Shown: positions 17,937-25,101 of the stretch, in pieces
Layout of the letters: each line of letters starts with the position of its first letter
How positions within the stretch are numbered: the stretch's first letter is position 1
Notes under the pieces: model-generated
Seen by the model: the letters and a program-made list of their open reading frames with translations, nothing else
What the model was told of the DNA's origin: nothing
The model's database searches: none
Made by a program: the position numbers and the translations under genes
Assembly (NCBI GenBank): GCA_003220225.1
Contig: QHRU01000032.1
Location: forward strand, 1 to 64,000
Direction: 5' to 3'
Origin: Candidatus Rokuibacteriota bacterium
GTDB taxonomy: Bacteria; Methylomirabilota; Methylomirabilia; Rokubacteriales; CSP1-6
DNA: 64,000 bases

Positions 17937-18612
17937 GCTGACGCCGTCGCTCCTGTCGTTCGATGTCTACGGCACGCTCGTGGACGTCCGCGGCGGCTCG
18001 CGCGAGGCGTTTGGGGCCATCCTGCGCGAGACGGGCGCGTCGCGGATCGACGCGCTGGAGTTCTGGGAGCACTGGGAAGCCGCGAACATCCGCGGCTACT
18101 GGCAGGCCTACCGCCCCTATCGCGAGATCTGTCGCGCGTCGCTGGACGAGACGTTCCGTCACTTCGGCCTCCACGGCGATCCCGGCCTCATCCGTCTCTA
18201 CTTCGACGCCTTCCCGGCATTCCCGCGCTTTCCCGACGTCGACGAGGTGCTCGATCGGCTGGCCAGGCGGTTTCGCCTGGCCGTGGTCTCGAACATCGAC
18301 GACGACCTGCTCGCCGTGACCGATCTCGGCCGGCGCTTCGACCTCGTGTGCACCGCCGAGCGCGCGCGGGGCTACAAGCCGGACGGAACGCTCTTCCGCT
18401 GCCTGCTCGAGCGTGGAGGCGTGGAAACGATGCGCCTGCTGCACTGCGGCCAGTCCCAGCGCACCGACATGGTCGGCGCCAAGCCGCTCGGCATCACGGT
18501 CGCCTGGATCAACCGCCGCCGCCTGCCGCTGGCCGCCGACGTCCCGAAGCCTGACCACGAATTCCGCGACCTGCGGCCGCTCCTCGAGCTCCTGCCGGAG
18601 AGGCCGGACTAG
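17890..18612 (+). CDS. HAD superfamily hydrolase (2-haloacid dehalogenase-like)
   Basis: A HAD-fold hydrolase of up to 240 residues. Motif I is SFDVYGTLVD (nucleophile Asp), motif II is in VVSNIDDD, motif III lysine in GYKPDG, and motif IV in LLHCGQSQRTDMVGA. The layout, with a helical cap, matches 2-haloacid dehalogenase/phosphatase-type members. The start is uncertain: ATG 17890 overlaps the SDR by 47 nt, whereas a CTG at 17938, just past the SDR stop, would give the usual short N-terminus. It ends 3 nt before a TACACT promoter element of the thiolase. Confidence 0.8.
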   Translation: MWRPATQPARLPGRSELTPSLLSFDVYGTLVDVRGGSREAFGAILRETGASRIDALEFWEHWEAANIRGYWQAYRPYREICRASLDETFRHFGLHGDPGLIRLYFDAFPAFPRFPDVDEVLDRLARRFRLAVVSNIDDDLLAVTDLGRRFDLVCTAERARGYKPDGTLFRCLLERGGVETMRLLHCGQSQRTDMVGAKPLGITVAWINRRRLPLAADVPKPDHEFRDLRPLLELLPERPD

Positions 18613-18615
18613 CGG

Positions 18616-18621
18616 TACACT
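18616..18621 (+). promoter_or_regulatory. -10 box TACACT for the second thiolase
   Basis: TACACT lies just after the HAD stop and 38 nt before ATG 18660, whose leader contains GAAAGGA as Shine-Dalgarno. No clear -35 box is seen. Confidence 0.35.
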
Positions 18622-18659
18622 TGCGCCACGTCGAGAACGCCCGGACGAAAGGAACCGCC

Positions 18660-19847
18660 ATGAGAGAAGCCGTCGTCGTCGCCAGCAGCCGCACCCCGCT
18701 CGCCAAGTCGCAGCGCGGCTCGTTCAACATGACGCTGCCGTCCGACTTCACGGCCCACTGCATCACGGACGTGCTCGGCAAGGTGCCGCAGCTCGACAAG
18801 AAGGAGGTCGAGGACGTGATCCTCGGCTGCGGCCAGCCGCACGGCGCGCAGGGCCACAACATCGCGCGTGTGGCCGCGATGCGGGCGGGGCTGCCCACGA
18901 GCGTGGCCGGCCTCACCATCAACCGCTTCTGCTCGTCCGGACTCAACGCGATCGCCATCGCGGCCAACTACATCGTCAACGAGGGCGCCGACGTGGTCTT
19001 CGGCGGCGGCGTCGAGTCGATCACGATGATGCAGCGGGACTCGAGCCCGAACCCCTGGGTGAAGGAGAAGCTGCCGGGAATCTACATGGTGATGGGCGAC
19101 ACGGCGGAAGTCGTGGCCAAGCGCTACAAGATCACGCGCCAGCAGCAGGACGAGTACGCGCTCTCGAGCCAGCAGCGCACGGCGCGCGCCCAGCAGGAGG
19201 GCCTCTACAAGGAGGAGCTGGCGCCGATGCACGTCACCCGTGCCGTCCTCGACAAGAAGACGGGCGAGAAGGCCGGCGAGGAGCCGTACTACGTCGAGAA
19301 GGACGAGTGCAACCGCGCGGACACCACGCTCGAAGGCCTGCTGTCGCTGCCGCCCGTCTTCGACAAGACGAGCGGCCAGGGGACCGTCACCGCCGGCAAT
19401 TCCTCGCAGCTCTCCGACGGCGCCTCGGCCACCCTGCTGATGTCGATGGAGCGCGCCAGGGCGCTCGGCATCAAGCCCAAGCTGATCTTCCGCGGCTTCG
19501 CGGTGGCCGGCTGCGAGCCCGACGAGATGGGCATCGGTCCCGTGTACGCGGTGCCGAAGCTGCTGAAGCGCCACGGGCTGTCGATCCAGGACGTCGATCT
19601 CTGGGAGCTGAACGAGGCCTTCGCCTCGCAGGTCGTCTACTGCCGCGACAAGCTCGGCCTCGATCCCGCGAAGCTGAACGTGAACGGCGGCTCGATCTCC
19701 ATCGGGCACCCGTTCGGCATGACGGGCTCGCGCATGGTCGGCACCATCGCCAACGAGATGCTGCGCCGCAAGGCGCGCTACGGCGTGGTGACGATGTGCA
19801 TCGGCGGCGGGCAGGGCGCGGCCGGGCTCTTCGAGGCGTGCAACTAG
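18660..19847 (+). CDS. acetyl-CoA acyltransferase (thiolase)
   Basis: A 395-residue thiolase, paralogous to the one at 11322-12506. Nucleophile Cys91 ([15 protein letters not shown]), SIGHPFGMTGSRM and CIGGGQGAAG are all intact. It degrades or builds 3-ketoacyl-CoA in fatty-acid-type metabolism. ATG 18660 is chosen for its GAAAGGA Shine-Dalgarno and for the canonical REAVVVASSRTP N-terminus. A copy of the GC-rich repeat begins 4 nt after its TAG stop. Confidence 0.93.
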   Translation: MREAVVVASSRTPLAKSQRGSFNMTLPSDFTAHCITDVLGKVPQLDKKEVEDVILGCGQPHGAQGHNIARVAAMRAGLPTSVAGLTINRFCSSGLNAIAIAANYIVNEGADVVFGGGVESITMMQRDSSPNPWVKEKLPGIYMVMGDTAEVVAKRYKITRQQQDEYALSSQQRTARAQQEGLYKEELAPMHVTRAVLDKKTGEKAGEEPYYVEKDECNRADTTLEGLLSLPPVFDKTSGQGTVTAGNSSQLSDGASATLLMSMERARALGIKPKLIFRGFAVAGCEPDEMGIGPVYAVPKLLKRHGLSIQDVDLWELNEAFASQVVYCRDKLGLDPAKLNVNGGSISIGHPFGMTGSRMVGTIANEMLRRKARYGVVTMCIGGGQGAAGLFEACN

Positions 19848-19851
19848 TGTG

Positions 19852-19925
19852 ATGGGGGGCCCCGACATGGCCCCCCAAACCCCCCAAGCGCTCGGGCCGC
19901 CCCGGCGCAGCCGTGACGGCCCTCG
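19852..19925 (+). repeat. intercistronic GC-rich repeat, copy B
   Basis: A 74-bp element beginning ATGGGGGGCCCC, 4 nt after the thiolase TAG, aligned end to end with copy A with a few indels and substitutions (GACATGGCCCCCCA, GCGCTCGGGCCGCCCC, GCAGCCGTGAC). Its ATG frame stays open into the following desaturase-family gene, so the repeat may supply that gene's start codon and first 25 or so codons. Confidence 0.7.
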
Positions 19926-21036
19926 TTATCCCGACAGGCAACCAGCCGAGCGCTCGCTCGGCTACGACACGCGCTTCGGCCGCGGCTTCATCAGCGGCGT
20001 CTTCGGCGTCGCGCTGTCCGCGCTCGGCTTCGGCGGCGTGCTGTGCCTGCGCTTTCCGTCGTTCCTCACCACGCCGGACGCGCGCGCGCTCTACCCGCTC
20101 GATCTCATCCGCTTCCTGATCCACCTGCACCTCGTCGCCGGCTTCGGGCTGGGGGTGCTGTCCATCGTGCTCAGCCGGCGCGCGCTGCTCGGACTGACGG
20201 GCATCGCGCTCGTGGTGACCGCCACGCTGCTCGGCGGCTCGCAGGCGCCGATCGGGACGCTCGGCGGCACGCGCGCGCTCGGCCTCGACTGGTTCCTGCT
20301 CAACATCCTCGTGCTCGCGATGCTCTTCGTGCCGCTCGAGCGGCTCTTCGCGCGCCTGCCCGCGCAGGGGATCTTTCGCCCCGGCTGGCTCACCGACCTG
20401 CTGCACTTCGGCGTCAGCCACCTGCTCGTGCAGCTCACGGTGCTCCTCACGCTCGTGCCCGCCGCGCTGTTCTTCAAGTGGGCGGTCCATCCCGCGATCC
20501 AGCACGCGGTCGCGTCGCAGCCCGCGCTGCTGCAGTTCGTCGAGATCGTGCTCGTCGCCGACCTCTCGGAGTACGCCGTGCACCGGCTCTTCCACGCGGT
20601 GCCGTGGCTCTGGCGCTTCCACGCCGTCCACCACTCGTCGGAGGCGATGGACTGGCTGGCCGCCTCGCGCATCCACCTCGTGGACGCGGTGGTGACGCGC
20701 GCGCTGGCCTTCGTGCCGCTCTACGTGCTCGGCTTCTCCACGGGGCCGGTCTACGCCTACCTCGTGTTCGTCTCGTTCCACGCGATCTTCGTCCACGCCA
20801 ACGTGCGCTTCCGCTTCGGGATGCTCGAGCGCATCCTCGGCACGCCCAAGTTCCACCACTGGCATCACGCGACGACGCCGGTGGACAAGAACTTCGCGAT
20901 TCACCTGCCGGTCATCGATCGCGTGTTCGGGACGTACCACGTGCCGGCGCATTTTCCGCCGGCGTACGGGATCGCGGAGAGCCCGGTGCCGCGCGGCTAC
21001 GCGGCACAACTCGTGTGGCCGTTCAGGCGGCCGTAG
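19852..21036 (+). CDS. sterol desaturase / fatty acid hydroxylase family membrane protein
   Basis: A membrane di-iron oxygenase-type protein of about 394 residues. Histidine boxes are HRLFH, HAVHH and HHWHH, embedded among about six hydrophobic segments. The family hydroxylates or desaturates lipids or sterols. No ATG or GTG occurs between the upstream repeat and the first membrane helix, so the start is most likely ATG 19852 or 19867, both inside the repeat. The first 25 or so residues would then be a repeat-derived Pro/Arg-rich extension with no family counterpart. The substrate is unknown. Confidence 0.83.
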   Translation: MGGPDMAPQTPQALGPPRRSRDGPRYPDRQPAERSLGYDTRFGRGFISGVFGVALSALGFGGVLCLRFPSFLTTPDARALYPLDLIRFLIHLHLVAGFGLGVLSIVLSRRALLGLTGIALVVTATLLGGSQAPIGTLGGTRALGLDWFLLNILVLAMLFVPLERLFARLPAQGIFRPGWLTDLLHFGVSHLLVQLTVLLTLVPAALFFKWAVHPAIQHAVASQPALLQFVEIVLVADLSEYAVHRLFHAVPWLWRFHAVHHSSEAMDWLAASRIHLVDAVVTRALAFVPLYVLGFSTGPVYAYLVFVSFHAIFVHANVRFRFGMLERILGTPKFHHWHHATTPVDKNFAIHLPVIDRVFGTYHVPAHFPPAYGIAESPVPRGYAAQLVWPFRRP

Positions 21037-21193
21037 GCGGGGAGGGCGGCGGCTCGGTCGCGGCTTCGTAACAGCGCGCGTGCACGCTCAGGCCGAGGCC
21101 CGGCAGGATGCGCGTGCGATCGTCACGCAGGATGCGTTCGTCGCAGTACCAGCAGCGCTCGAGGAGTGGGCTGGGTCGCTCGGGTGACATCAT
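21023..21193 (-). CDS. tiny zinc-ligand protein (56 aa)
   Basis: A 56-residue protein with CWYC near residue 13 and HARC about 22 residues later, a plausible treble-clef zinc site (C-x2-C ... H-x2-C). ATG 21193 overlaps the stop of the upstream 60-aa gene (ATGA), which supports both as real genes. The tail is Pro/Ala-rich. I do not recognise the family. It is convergent with the desaturase-family gene, which ends 14 nt into it on the other strand. Confidence 0.55.
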   Translation of the reverse strand: MMSPERPSPLLERCWYCDERILRDDRTRILPGLGLSVHARCYEAATEPPPSPPTAA

Positions 21194-21372
21194 CCGAACC
21201 CCTGCGAGGTCGCGCGGTCCGCGGCGCGCTCCAACGAGGTCAGCGTCGCGGCGAGATGCCGGCGCACGTCCTCGAGCACCGCCAGCGCGTGCTCGGGACA
21301 CAAGGCGAGGCTGGAGGTCGGCGCGCCGGTCGCCGGCTCCTGGGTCTCCAGACAGCGCGCGCACGTGCTCAT
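21190..21372 (-). CDS. tiny zinc-ligand protein (60 aa)
   Basis: A 60-residue protein: CARC at residues 4-7 and CPEH about 18 residues later give a second possible four-ligand zinc site, followed by a helical LEDVRRHLAATLTSLERAAD segment. It is coupled to the 56-aa gene by an ATGA overlap. Family unknown. Upstream (21373-21494) is a G/C-rich non-coding stretch with a CATGGC-CCTT-GCCATG inverted repeat. Confidence 0.5.
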   Translation of the reverse strand: MSTCARCLETQEPATGAPTSSLALCPEHALAVLEDVRRHLAATLTSLERAADRATSQGFG

Positions 21373-21494
21373 CGCCGGGCAGGACGGAGCATGGCCCTTG
21401 CCATGCGAAGACTCCCCATCATTTCAGCGTGTTGCGGGGGGGAGGGGCGCCCCCCGGCTGGGTACGCAGGTCCACGAACTAACGAAGTCTTTCC

Positions 21495-21839
21495 TCAGAT
21501 CGCCGCGACGACCGCGATCTCGACCAGGAACTTCTGCGCCGCGAGCTTCGCCTCGACGGTGGCGCGCGCCGGCGTGTTGACGGGATCGACCCACGCGTCC
21601 CACGCCGCGTTCATCTGATCGTACGTCTTCATGTCGGCGAGGTAGACGGTGGCCGCCAGCAGATTCGACTTGCTCGTGCCGGCGGCGGCCAGCAGCGCGT
21701 CGATCTTCTTCAAGACCGCTTCGGTCTGCGCCTTCGTCGTCGGCTCGTCGCCGGCGACCTGGCCCGCGAGGTAGACGGTGTTGCCGTGGACGACGGCCTG
21801 GCTCATGCGGGGTCCGACCTGATGGCGCTTGACGCTCAT
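21495..21839 (-). CDS. RidA family protein (enamine/imine deaminase)
   Basis: A 114-residue RidA/YjgF-fold protein. The YLAGQVAGDEPTTKAQTEAV segment and the PARATVEAKLAAQKFLVEI C-terminus, with the catalytic-type arginine in PAR, match the family, which hydrolyses reactive 2-aminoacrylate-type imines. ATG 21839 has an AAAGGA Shine-Dalgarno at good distance. A TATCGT box at 21879-21884 is a possible -10. It sits between the zinc-ligand genes and the second TauE gene, all on the minus strand. Confidence 0.88.
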   Translation of the reverse strand: MSVKRHQVGPRMSQAVVHGNTVYLAGQVAGDEPTTKAQTEAVLKKIDALLAAAGTSKSNLLAATVYLADMKTYDQMNAAWDAWVDPVNTPARATVEAKLAAQKFLVEIAVVAAI

Positions 21840-21889
21840 GACGGGGGTCCTTTCCGTGGGATCGTCCGGGTGCCGCCAACGATAGCACG

Positions 21890-22612
21890 CTAGCCGCGGA
21901 CGACGAGCAGCAGGCCGGAGGCGAACAGGATCGCGAAGACGATCCGTCGGAAGCGCGTGTGGTCCACGCGCGCGAAGAGCGCCATGCCGACGAGGAGACC
22001 GAGCGTGGCCGGCGCGAGGAACGCAGCCGCGTAGCGCCAGACCGCAGCCGTGAGGAGGCCCGCCCACCAGTAGCCGATCACGATCACCACCTGGTTCACG
22101 AGAAAGAACGCCTGGAGATTGGCCTTGATGGTCCGCGGCGACCACCCCTGGGACGCCGCGAACAACACGACCGGCGGTCCGGGCGTTCCCACCCCGGCGC
22201 CCAGCACTCCCGCCGCGACGCCGGCGCCGAGGGCCCAGCGGCGACCCGGCAGGCGCGCGGGATAGACCCCGAGCCACTCGAGCGCGACGACGGCGAGCAG
22301 GACGAGCCCGATCAATCGGGTCAGCGCGCTCGCGGGCAGCGCGGCGAGCACCCAGACGCCGAGCGGCGTGCCCAGCACCGAGCCGAGCAGCAGCGCGGGC
22401 ATCCCGCCGGGATCGAAGTCGGCACGCAGCGGGACGAAGATGACGATCGTCGCGAGCACGGTGTAGACGGTCAGCAGCACGATAGCGTCGGCCGGGGACA
22501 TGACGAGCGGCAGGAAGGCCAGCGCGACGAGGCCGTTGCCGAAGCCGGCGAGCCCGAGGACGAAGAACGCGCCGGCGATGACGGCGGCGCCGAGGGCCCA
22601 GTCGAGGCTCAC
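21890..22612 (-). CDS. TauE/SafE family exporter (second copy)
   Basis: A 240-residue membrane protein with about eight hydrophobic segments and the GLAGFGNGLVALAFLPL glycine-rich repeat, with its echo in AAGVLGAGVGTPGPPVVL. It belongs to a different TauE subgroup from the one at 5772-6617 and has no DUF1634 partner. It presumably exports a small anion. Transcribed with RidA or alone; 35 nt separate it from the upstream lipoprotein gene. Confidence 0.83.
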   Translation of the reverse strand: MSLDWALGAAVIAGAFFVLGLAGFGNGLVALAFLPLVMSPADAIVLLTVYTVLATIVIFVPLRADFDPGGMPALLLGSVLGTPLGVWVLAALPASALTRLIGLVLLAVVALEWLGVYPARLPGRRWALGAGVAAGVLGAGVGTPGPPVVLFAASQGWSPRTIKANLQAFFLVNQVVIVIGYWWAGLLTAAVWRYAAAFLAPATLGLLVGMALFARVDHTRFRRIVFAILFASGLLLVVRG

Positions 22613-22647
22613 GCCGGCGGCGGCTCAGCGACCGCGCGGCCTGAGAC

Positions 22648-22929
22648 TCAGCCCCGCGCGGGCTGATAGCCCTTGGCGCTCATGCAGCGGCCGAAGTCGC
22701 GGCTCATCTTGACGTCCTGAATCTTCGCCGCGACGATGTCGGCGAGCCCGCCGACGATCGTGTCCGGGAACGGACGCGCGTCCACCGCCGTGCGCGCGCA
22801 GTCCATCTCGTCCAGCGTGATCTCCGGGACCTGCGTGCCCGGCTTCGTCCACTCGCCGCCGCCGACGTCGAAGCGCGTCGTGCAGCCGGCGAGCAGCGCG
22901 GCCGTTGCGAGGATCACGATCGCTCTCAC
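22648..22929 (-). CDS. small predicted lipoprotein (93 aa)
   Basis: A 93-residue protein with a lipoprotein signal: VRAIVILATAALLAGC, with the lipobox LLAGC and lipidated Cys16. The mature part has two more cysteines (DCART, GRCMSAKGY) spaced as if disulfide-bonded. GTG 22929 overlaps the alcohol dehydrogenase stop (GTGA), so it is co-translated with it. I do not recognise the family; it resembles small outer-membrane-anchored proteins of unknown function. Confidence 0.7.
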   Translation of the reverse strand: MRAIVILATAALLAGCTTRFDVGGGEWTKPGTQVPEITLDEMDCARTAVDARPFPDTIVGGLADIVAAKIQDVKMSRDFGRCMSAKGYQPARG

Positions 22930-23948
22930 AGCTCCACCAGCACTTTCATGACGTTGGCGCCTCCCAGCGCCGCCTGCATGCCTTCGGTGAGCGCTTCGAG
23001 CGGGATCCGGCGGCTCACGAGCGGAGCCAGCGGCACCGCGCCGCTCGCCGCGAGCCGGATCGCCTCCTCCCATGCCGCGCGGGTGTACAGGCGGCTGCCG
23101 TGCATGGTCAGCTCGCGCGCGAACATCTGATAGAGGTTCACGGCCATCGGCTCGGCGTGGATGGCCACGATGCTGATCGTACCCCACACGCGCACGACGT
23201 CGGTGACCGCGCGCACCGCTTCCGGGCGCCCCGTCACCTCGAAGGCGACGTCCACGCCGACGCCGTCCGTCCACTCGTTGACGAACTTCACGGCGTCGCG
23301 CCCCCGTCCCAGCGTCTCGAGTCCGAGCGTGCCCAGCAGGCCGAGCCGGAACTCGTTGATCTCGGAGACGACGACCTCGGCGCCGCGCTGGCGGCACACG
23401 AGCCCGATGAGCGCGCCGATCGGCCCACCGCCGAAGACGAGCACGCGGTCGCCGCGCTTGACCCCCGCGCGCGTCACGTCGTGGGTGGCCACGGCCAGCG
23501 GCTCGATCACGGCCGCCGCGTCGTCGCCGAGCGCGTCGGGGACCTTCAGCAGGTGGTCGGTCGTCACCGGATAGTACTCGCGCATCCCGCCCGGCAGGTC
23601 CACGCCGAGCACCTTGAGCGAATAGCAGAGGTACGAGGCGCCCATGCGGCACGCGCGGCACGCCCCGCAGCACACGACGGGCTCGACGACGACACGGTCG
23701 CCGGCGACGAAACCGCTGTCCTTCGGCGCCTCCACGACCTCGGCGAACGTCTCGTGACCGATGACGCCGCCGCGCGGGACGCGGTGGTCGAGGTGGCCCT
23801 GGAAGATGTGGAGATCGGTGCCACAGATGCCCACGCGACGCACGCGCAGCAGCGCCTCGCCGCGTGTCGGCGCCGGCACGGGGACGGAGCCGGTCGCGAA
23901 CCGCCCCGGCCCGTCGTAAAAGGACGCGCGCATGGTCGTCGGAGTCAT
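22926..23948 (-). CDS. zinc-dependent medium-chain alcohol dehydrogenase
   Basis: A 340-residue MDR-family dehydrogenase. Catalytic zinc ligands are in GICGTDLH and GHE, the structural zinc cysteines in CCGACRACRMGASYLC, and the NAD fold in VFGGGPIGALIGL. The family includes sorbitol, threonine and xylitol dehydrogenases. ATG 23948 is 7 nt downstream of a TACCCT box, with no Shine-Dalgarno. Followed by the GTGA-coupled lipoprotein. Substrate unknown, likely a polyol or amino alcohol. Confidence 0.9.
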   Translation of the reverse strand: MTPTTMRASFYDGPGRFATGSVPVPAPTRGEALLRVRRVGICGTDLHIFQGHLDHRVPRGGVIGHETFAEVVEAPKDSGFVAGDRVVVEPVVCCGACRACRMGASYLCYSLKVLGVDLPGGMREYYPVTTDHLLKVPDALGDDAAAVIEPLAVATHDVTRAGVKRGDRVLVFGGGPIGALIGLVCRQRGAEVVVSEINEFRLGLLGTLGLETLGRGRDAVKFVNEWTDGVGVDVAFEVTGRPEAVRAVTDVVRVWGTISIVAIHAEPMAVNLYQMFARELTMHGSRLYTRAAWEEAIRLAASGAVPLAPLVSRRIPLEALTEGMQAALGGANVMKVLVEL

Positions 23949-23955
23949 CTCGCGA

Positions 23956-23961
23956 AGGGTA
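23956..23961 (-). promoter_or_regulatory. -10 box TACCCT, seven bases before ATG 23948
   Basis: Minus-strand TACCCT ends 7 nt before ATG 23948 and the spacer TCGCGAG has no ribosome-binding site. This is the leaderless layout also seen at 5164 and 44483. Confidence 0.35.
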
Positions 23962-24037
23962 GCACGACCGGGTCGTTGGGCACGTCGGAGTCTGACCGCC
24001 GCCCGCGTCCGCGCAAGACCGAGCACGCGCGACTGAG

Positions 24038-24043
24038 TACAAT
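24038..24043 (+). promoter_or_regulatory. -10 box TACAAT for the two-repeat protein gene
   Basis: TACAAT lies 24 nt before the proposed CTG start at 24068. The sequence GAGTACAATGGGCGC is identical to the minus-strand -10 region of the pyruvate dehydrogenase operon (53178-53183). Confidence 0.4.
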
Positions 24044-24067
24044 GGGCGCTCCCGGGGAGGGAGCGCC

Positions 24068-24901
24068 CTGCGTACGATCGATCACGGCCCGCGCGGCCGC
24101 ATCGTCATCCTCGACACGATCACGCGCTGCGACGGCAACGCCGGCGCCCGCGACGTCGTGGTGGCCGGCTCGTTCGCCGGGGCCCTTTCGCTCGGCTTCG
24201 CGCTCGAGGTCGGCGTCCGCGGCCTGATCGCCCACGACGCGGGCGTGGGCCGCGACGGCGCCGGCGTCTCCGGGCTGCCGCTGGCCGACCGGCTCGGCGT
24301 GCCGGCGGCGGCCGTGGCCGCGCGCTCGGCGCGCATCGGCGACGGCGAGAGCATCTACGGCGACGGCGTCGTGAGCCACGTCAACGCGCTCGCCGCCGCG
24401 TTGGGCGTTGTCCCCGGCCAGAAGGCGGCCGACGCCGCGCACGCGATGCTCGCCGCGCCGCCCGGCGCAGCCTCGCCCGAGCCCATCGTGGACCGCAGCC
24501 AGCGTGTGGTGCTCGACACCCCCGACGGCCGTATCGTGCTCGTCGACTCGATGCTCTTCGCGTCGCCGGCGAACCACAACGACGTGATGTGCTGCGGCTC
24601 GCACGGCGGCCGCGTGAACATGGCGCGCGCGCTCGAGATCCGGCCGCGCGGCGCGCTCTTCAGCGACGGCGGCGGCGCCCCCGAAGGCTCGGGCGTGAAC
24701 GGCCTGCCGCTGCTCGACGCGGCCGAGGTGGCGGCGGCGACGGTGGACGCGATGCGCGCGCGTATCGGCGACCCGGCCAGCACGTGGGCGGACGGCGTGA
24801 TCTCCGCGGTGAACGACACCGCGCGGCGCGCGCGTGTGGTGGTCGGCCAGCCGGCGGGCACGGCGGCGCGCGCGATGCTCGCGTACAAACGATCATGGTA
24901 G
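24068..24901 (+). CDS. protein of two tandem homologous halves, unknown function (277 aa)
   Basis: I do not recognise the family. Residues 8-128 and 152-271 are clearly related. Both halves run GRIV-L-D, a GS-x2-G segment, HDAG/SDGG, G-x-GV-x-GLPL-x-D, ARIGD-x2-S, GV-x-S-x-VN, and GQ-x-A-x2-AA-x-AML at the end. Coding sequence extends upstream of the first GTG (24158), and a GGAGG Shine-Dalgarno at 24055-24060 points to CTG 24068 as the start. No signal peptide or membrane segment is seen, so it is likely cytosolic. Two cysteines occur only in half two. Its TAG lies in the first tandem repeat. Confidence 0.7.
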   Translation: MRTIDHGPRGRIVILDTITRCDGNAGARDVVVAGSFAGALSLGFALEVGVRGLIAHDAGVGRDGAGVSGLPLADRLGVPAAAVAARSARIGDGESIYGDGVVSHVNALAAALGVVPGQKAADAAHAMLAAPPGAASPEPIVDRSQRVVLDTPDGRIVLVDSMLFASPANHNDVMCCGSHGGRVNMARALEIRPRGALFSDGGGAPEGSGVNGLPLLDAAEVAAATVDAMRARIGDPASTWADGVISAVNDTARRARVVVGQPAGTAARAMLAYKRSW

Positions 24902-25084
24902 TGCGAGTCGCAGGACGCCGTGGGGCTGGGGCCCCACCGTCCGAGACGAGTCTATGGAAAGGTAGTGCGAGTCGCAGGACGTCGTGGGGCTGGGGCCCCA
25001 CCGTCCGAGACGAGTCTATGGAAAGGTAGTGCGAGTCGCAGGACGTCGTGGGGCTGGGGCCCCACCGTCCGAGACGAGCCTATG
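24897..25084 (+). repeat. tandem repeat, 3 units of 64 bp
   Basis: Two full 64-bp units (24897-24960 and 24961-25024) and a 60-bp third unit (25025-25084), differing at only a few bases. Each unit contains the palindrome TGCGAGTCGCA and a hairpin GTGGGGC-TGGG-GCCCCAC with a perfect 7-bp stem. The array starts at the stop codon of the two-repeat protein gene and ends at the Shine-Dalgarno of the next gene. There are no unique spacers, so it is not CRISPR. Confidence 0.9.
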
Positions 25085-25101
25085 AACGGGGAGGCGTGAA
25101 C

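Noticed and set aside
21373-21494. Additional copy of the intercistronic repeat
   Set aside because: It shares G/C runs and a CATGGC inverted repeat but does not align with copies A-C, so I treat it as an unrelated GC-rich spacer.
24897-25084. CRISPR array
   Set aside because: Units are contiguous with no unique spacers and there are no cas genes; it is a plain tandem repeat.
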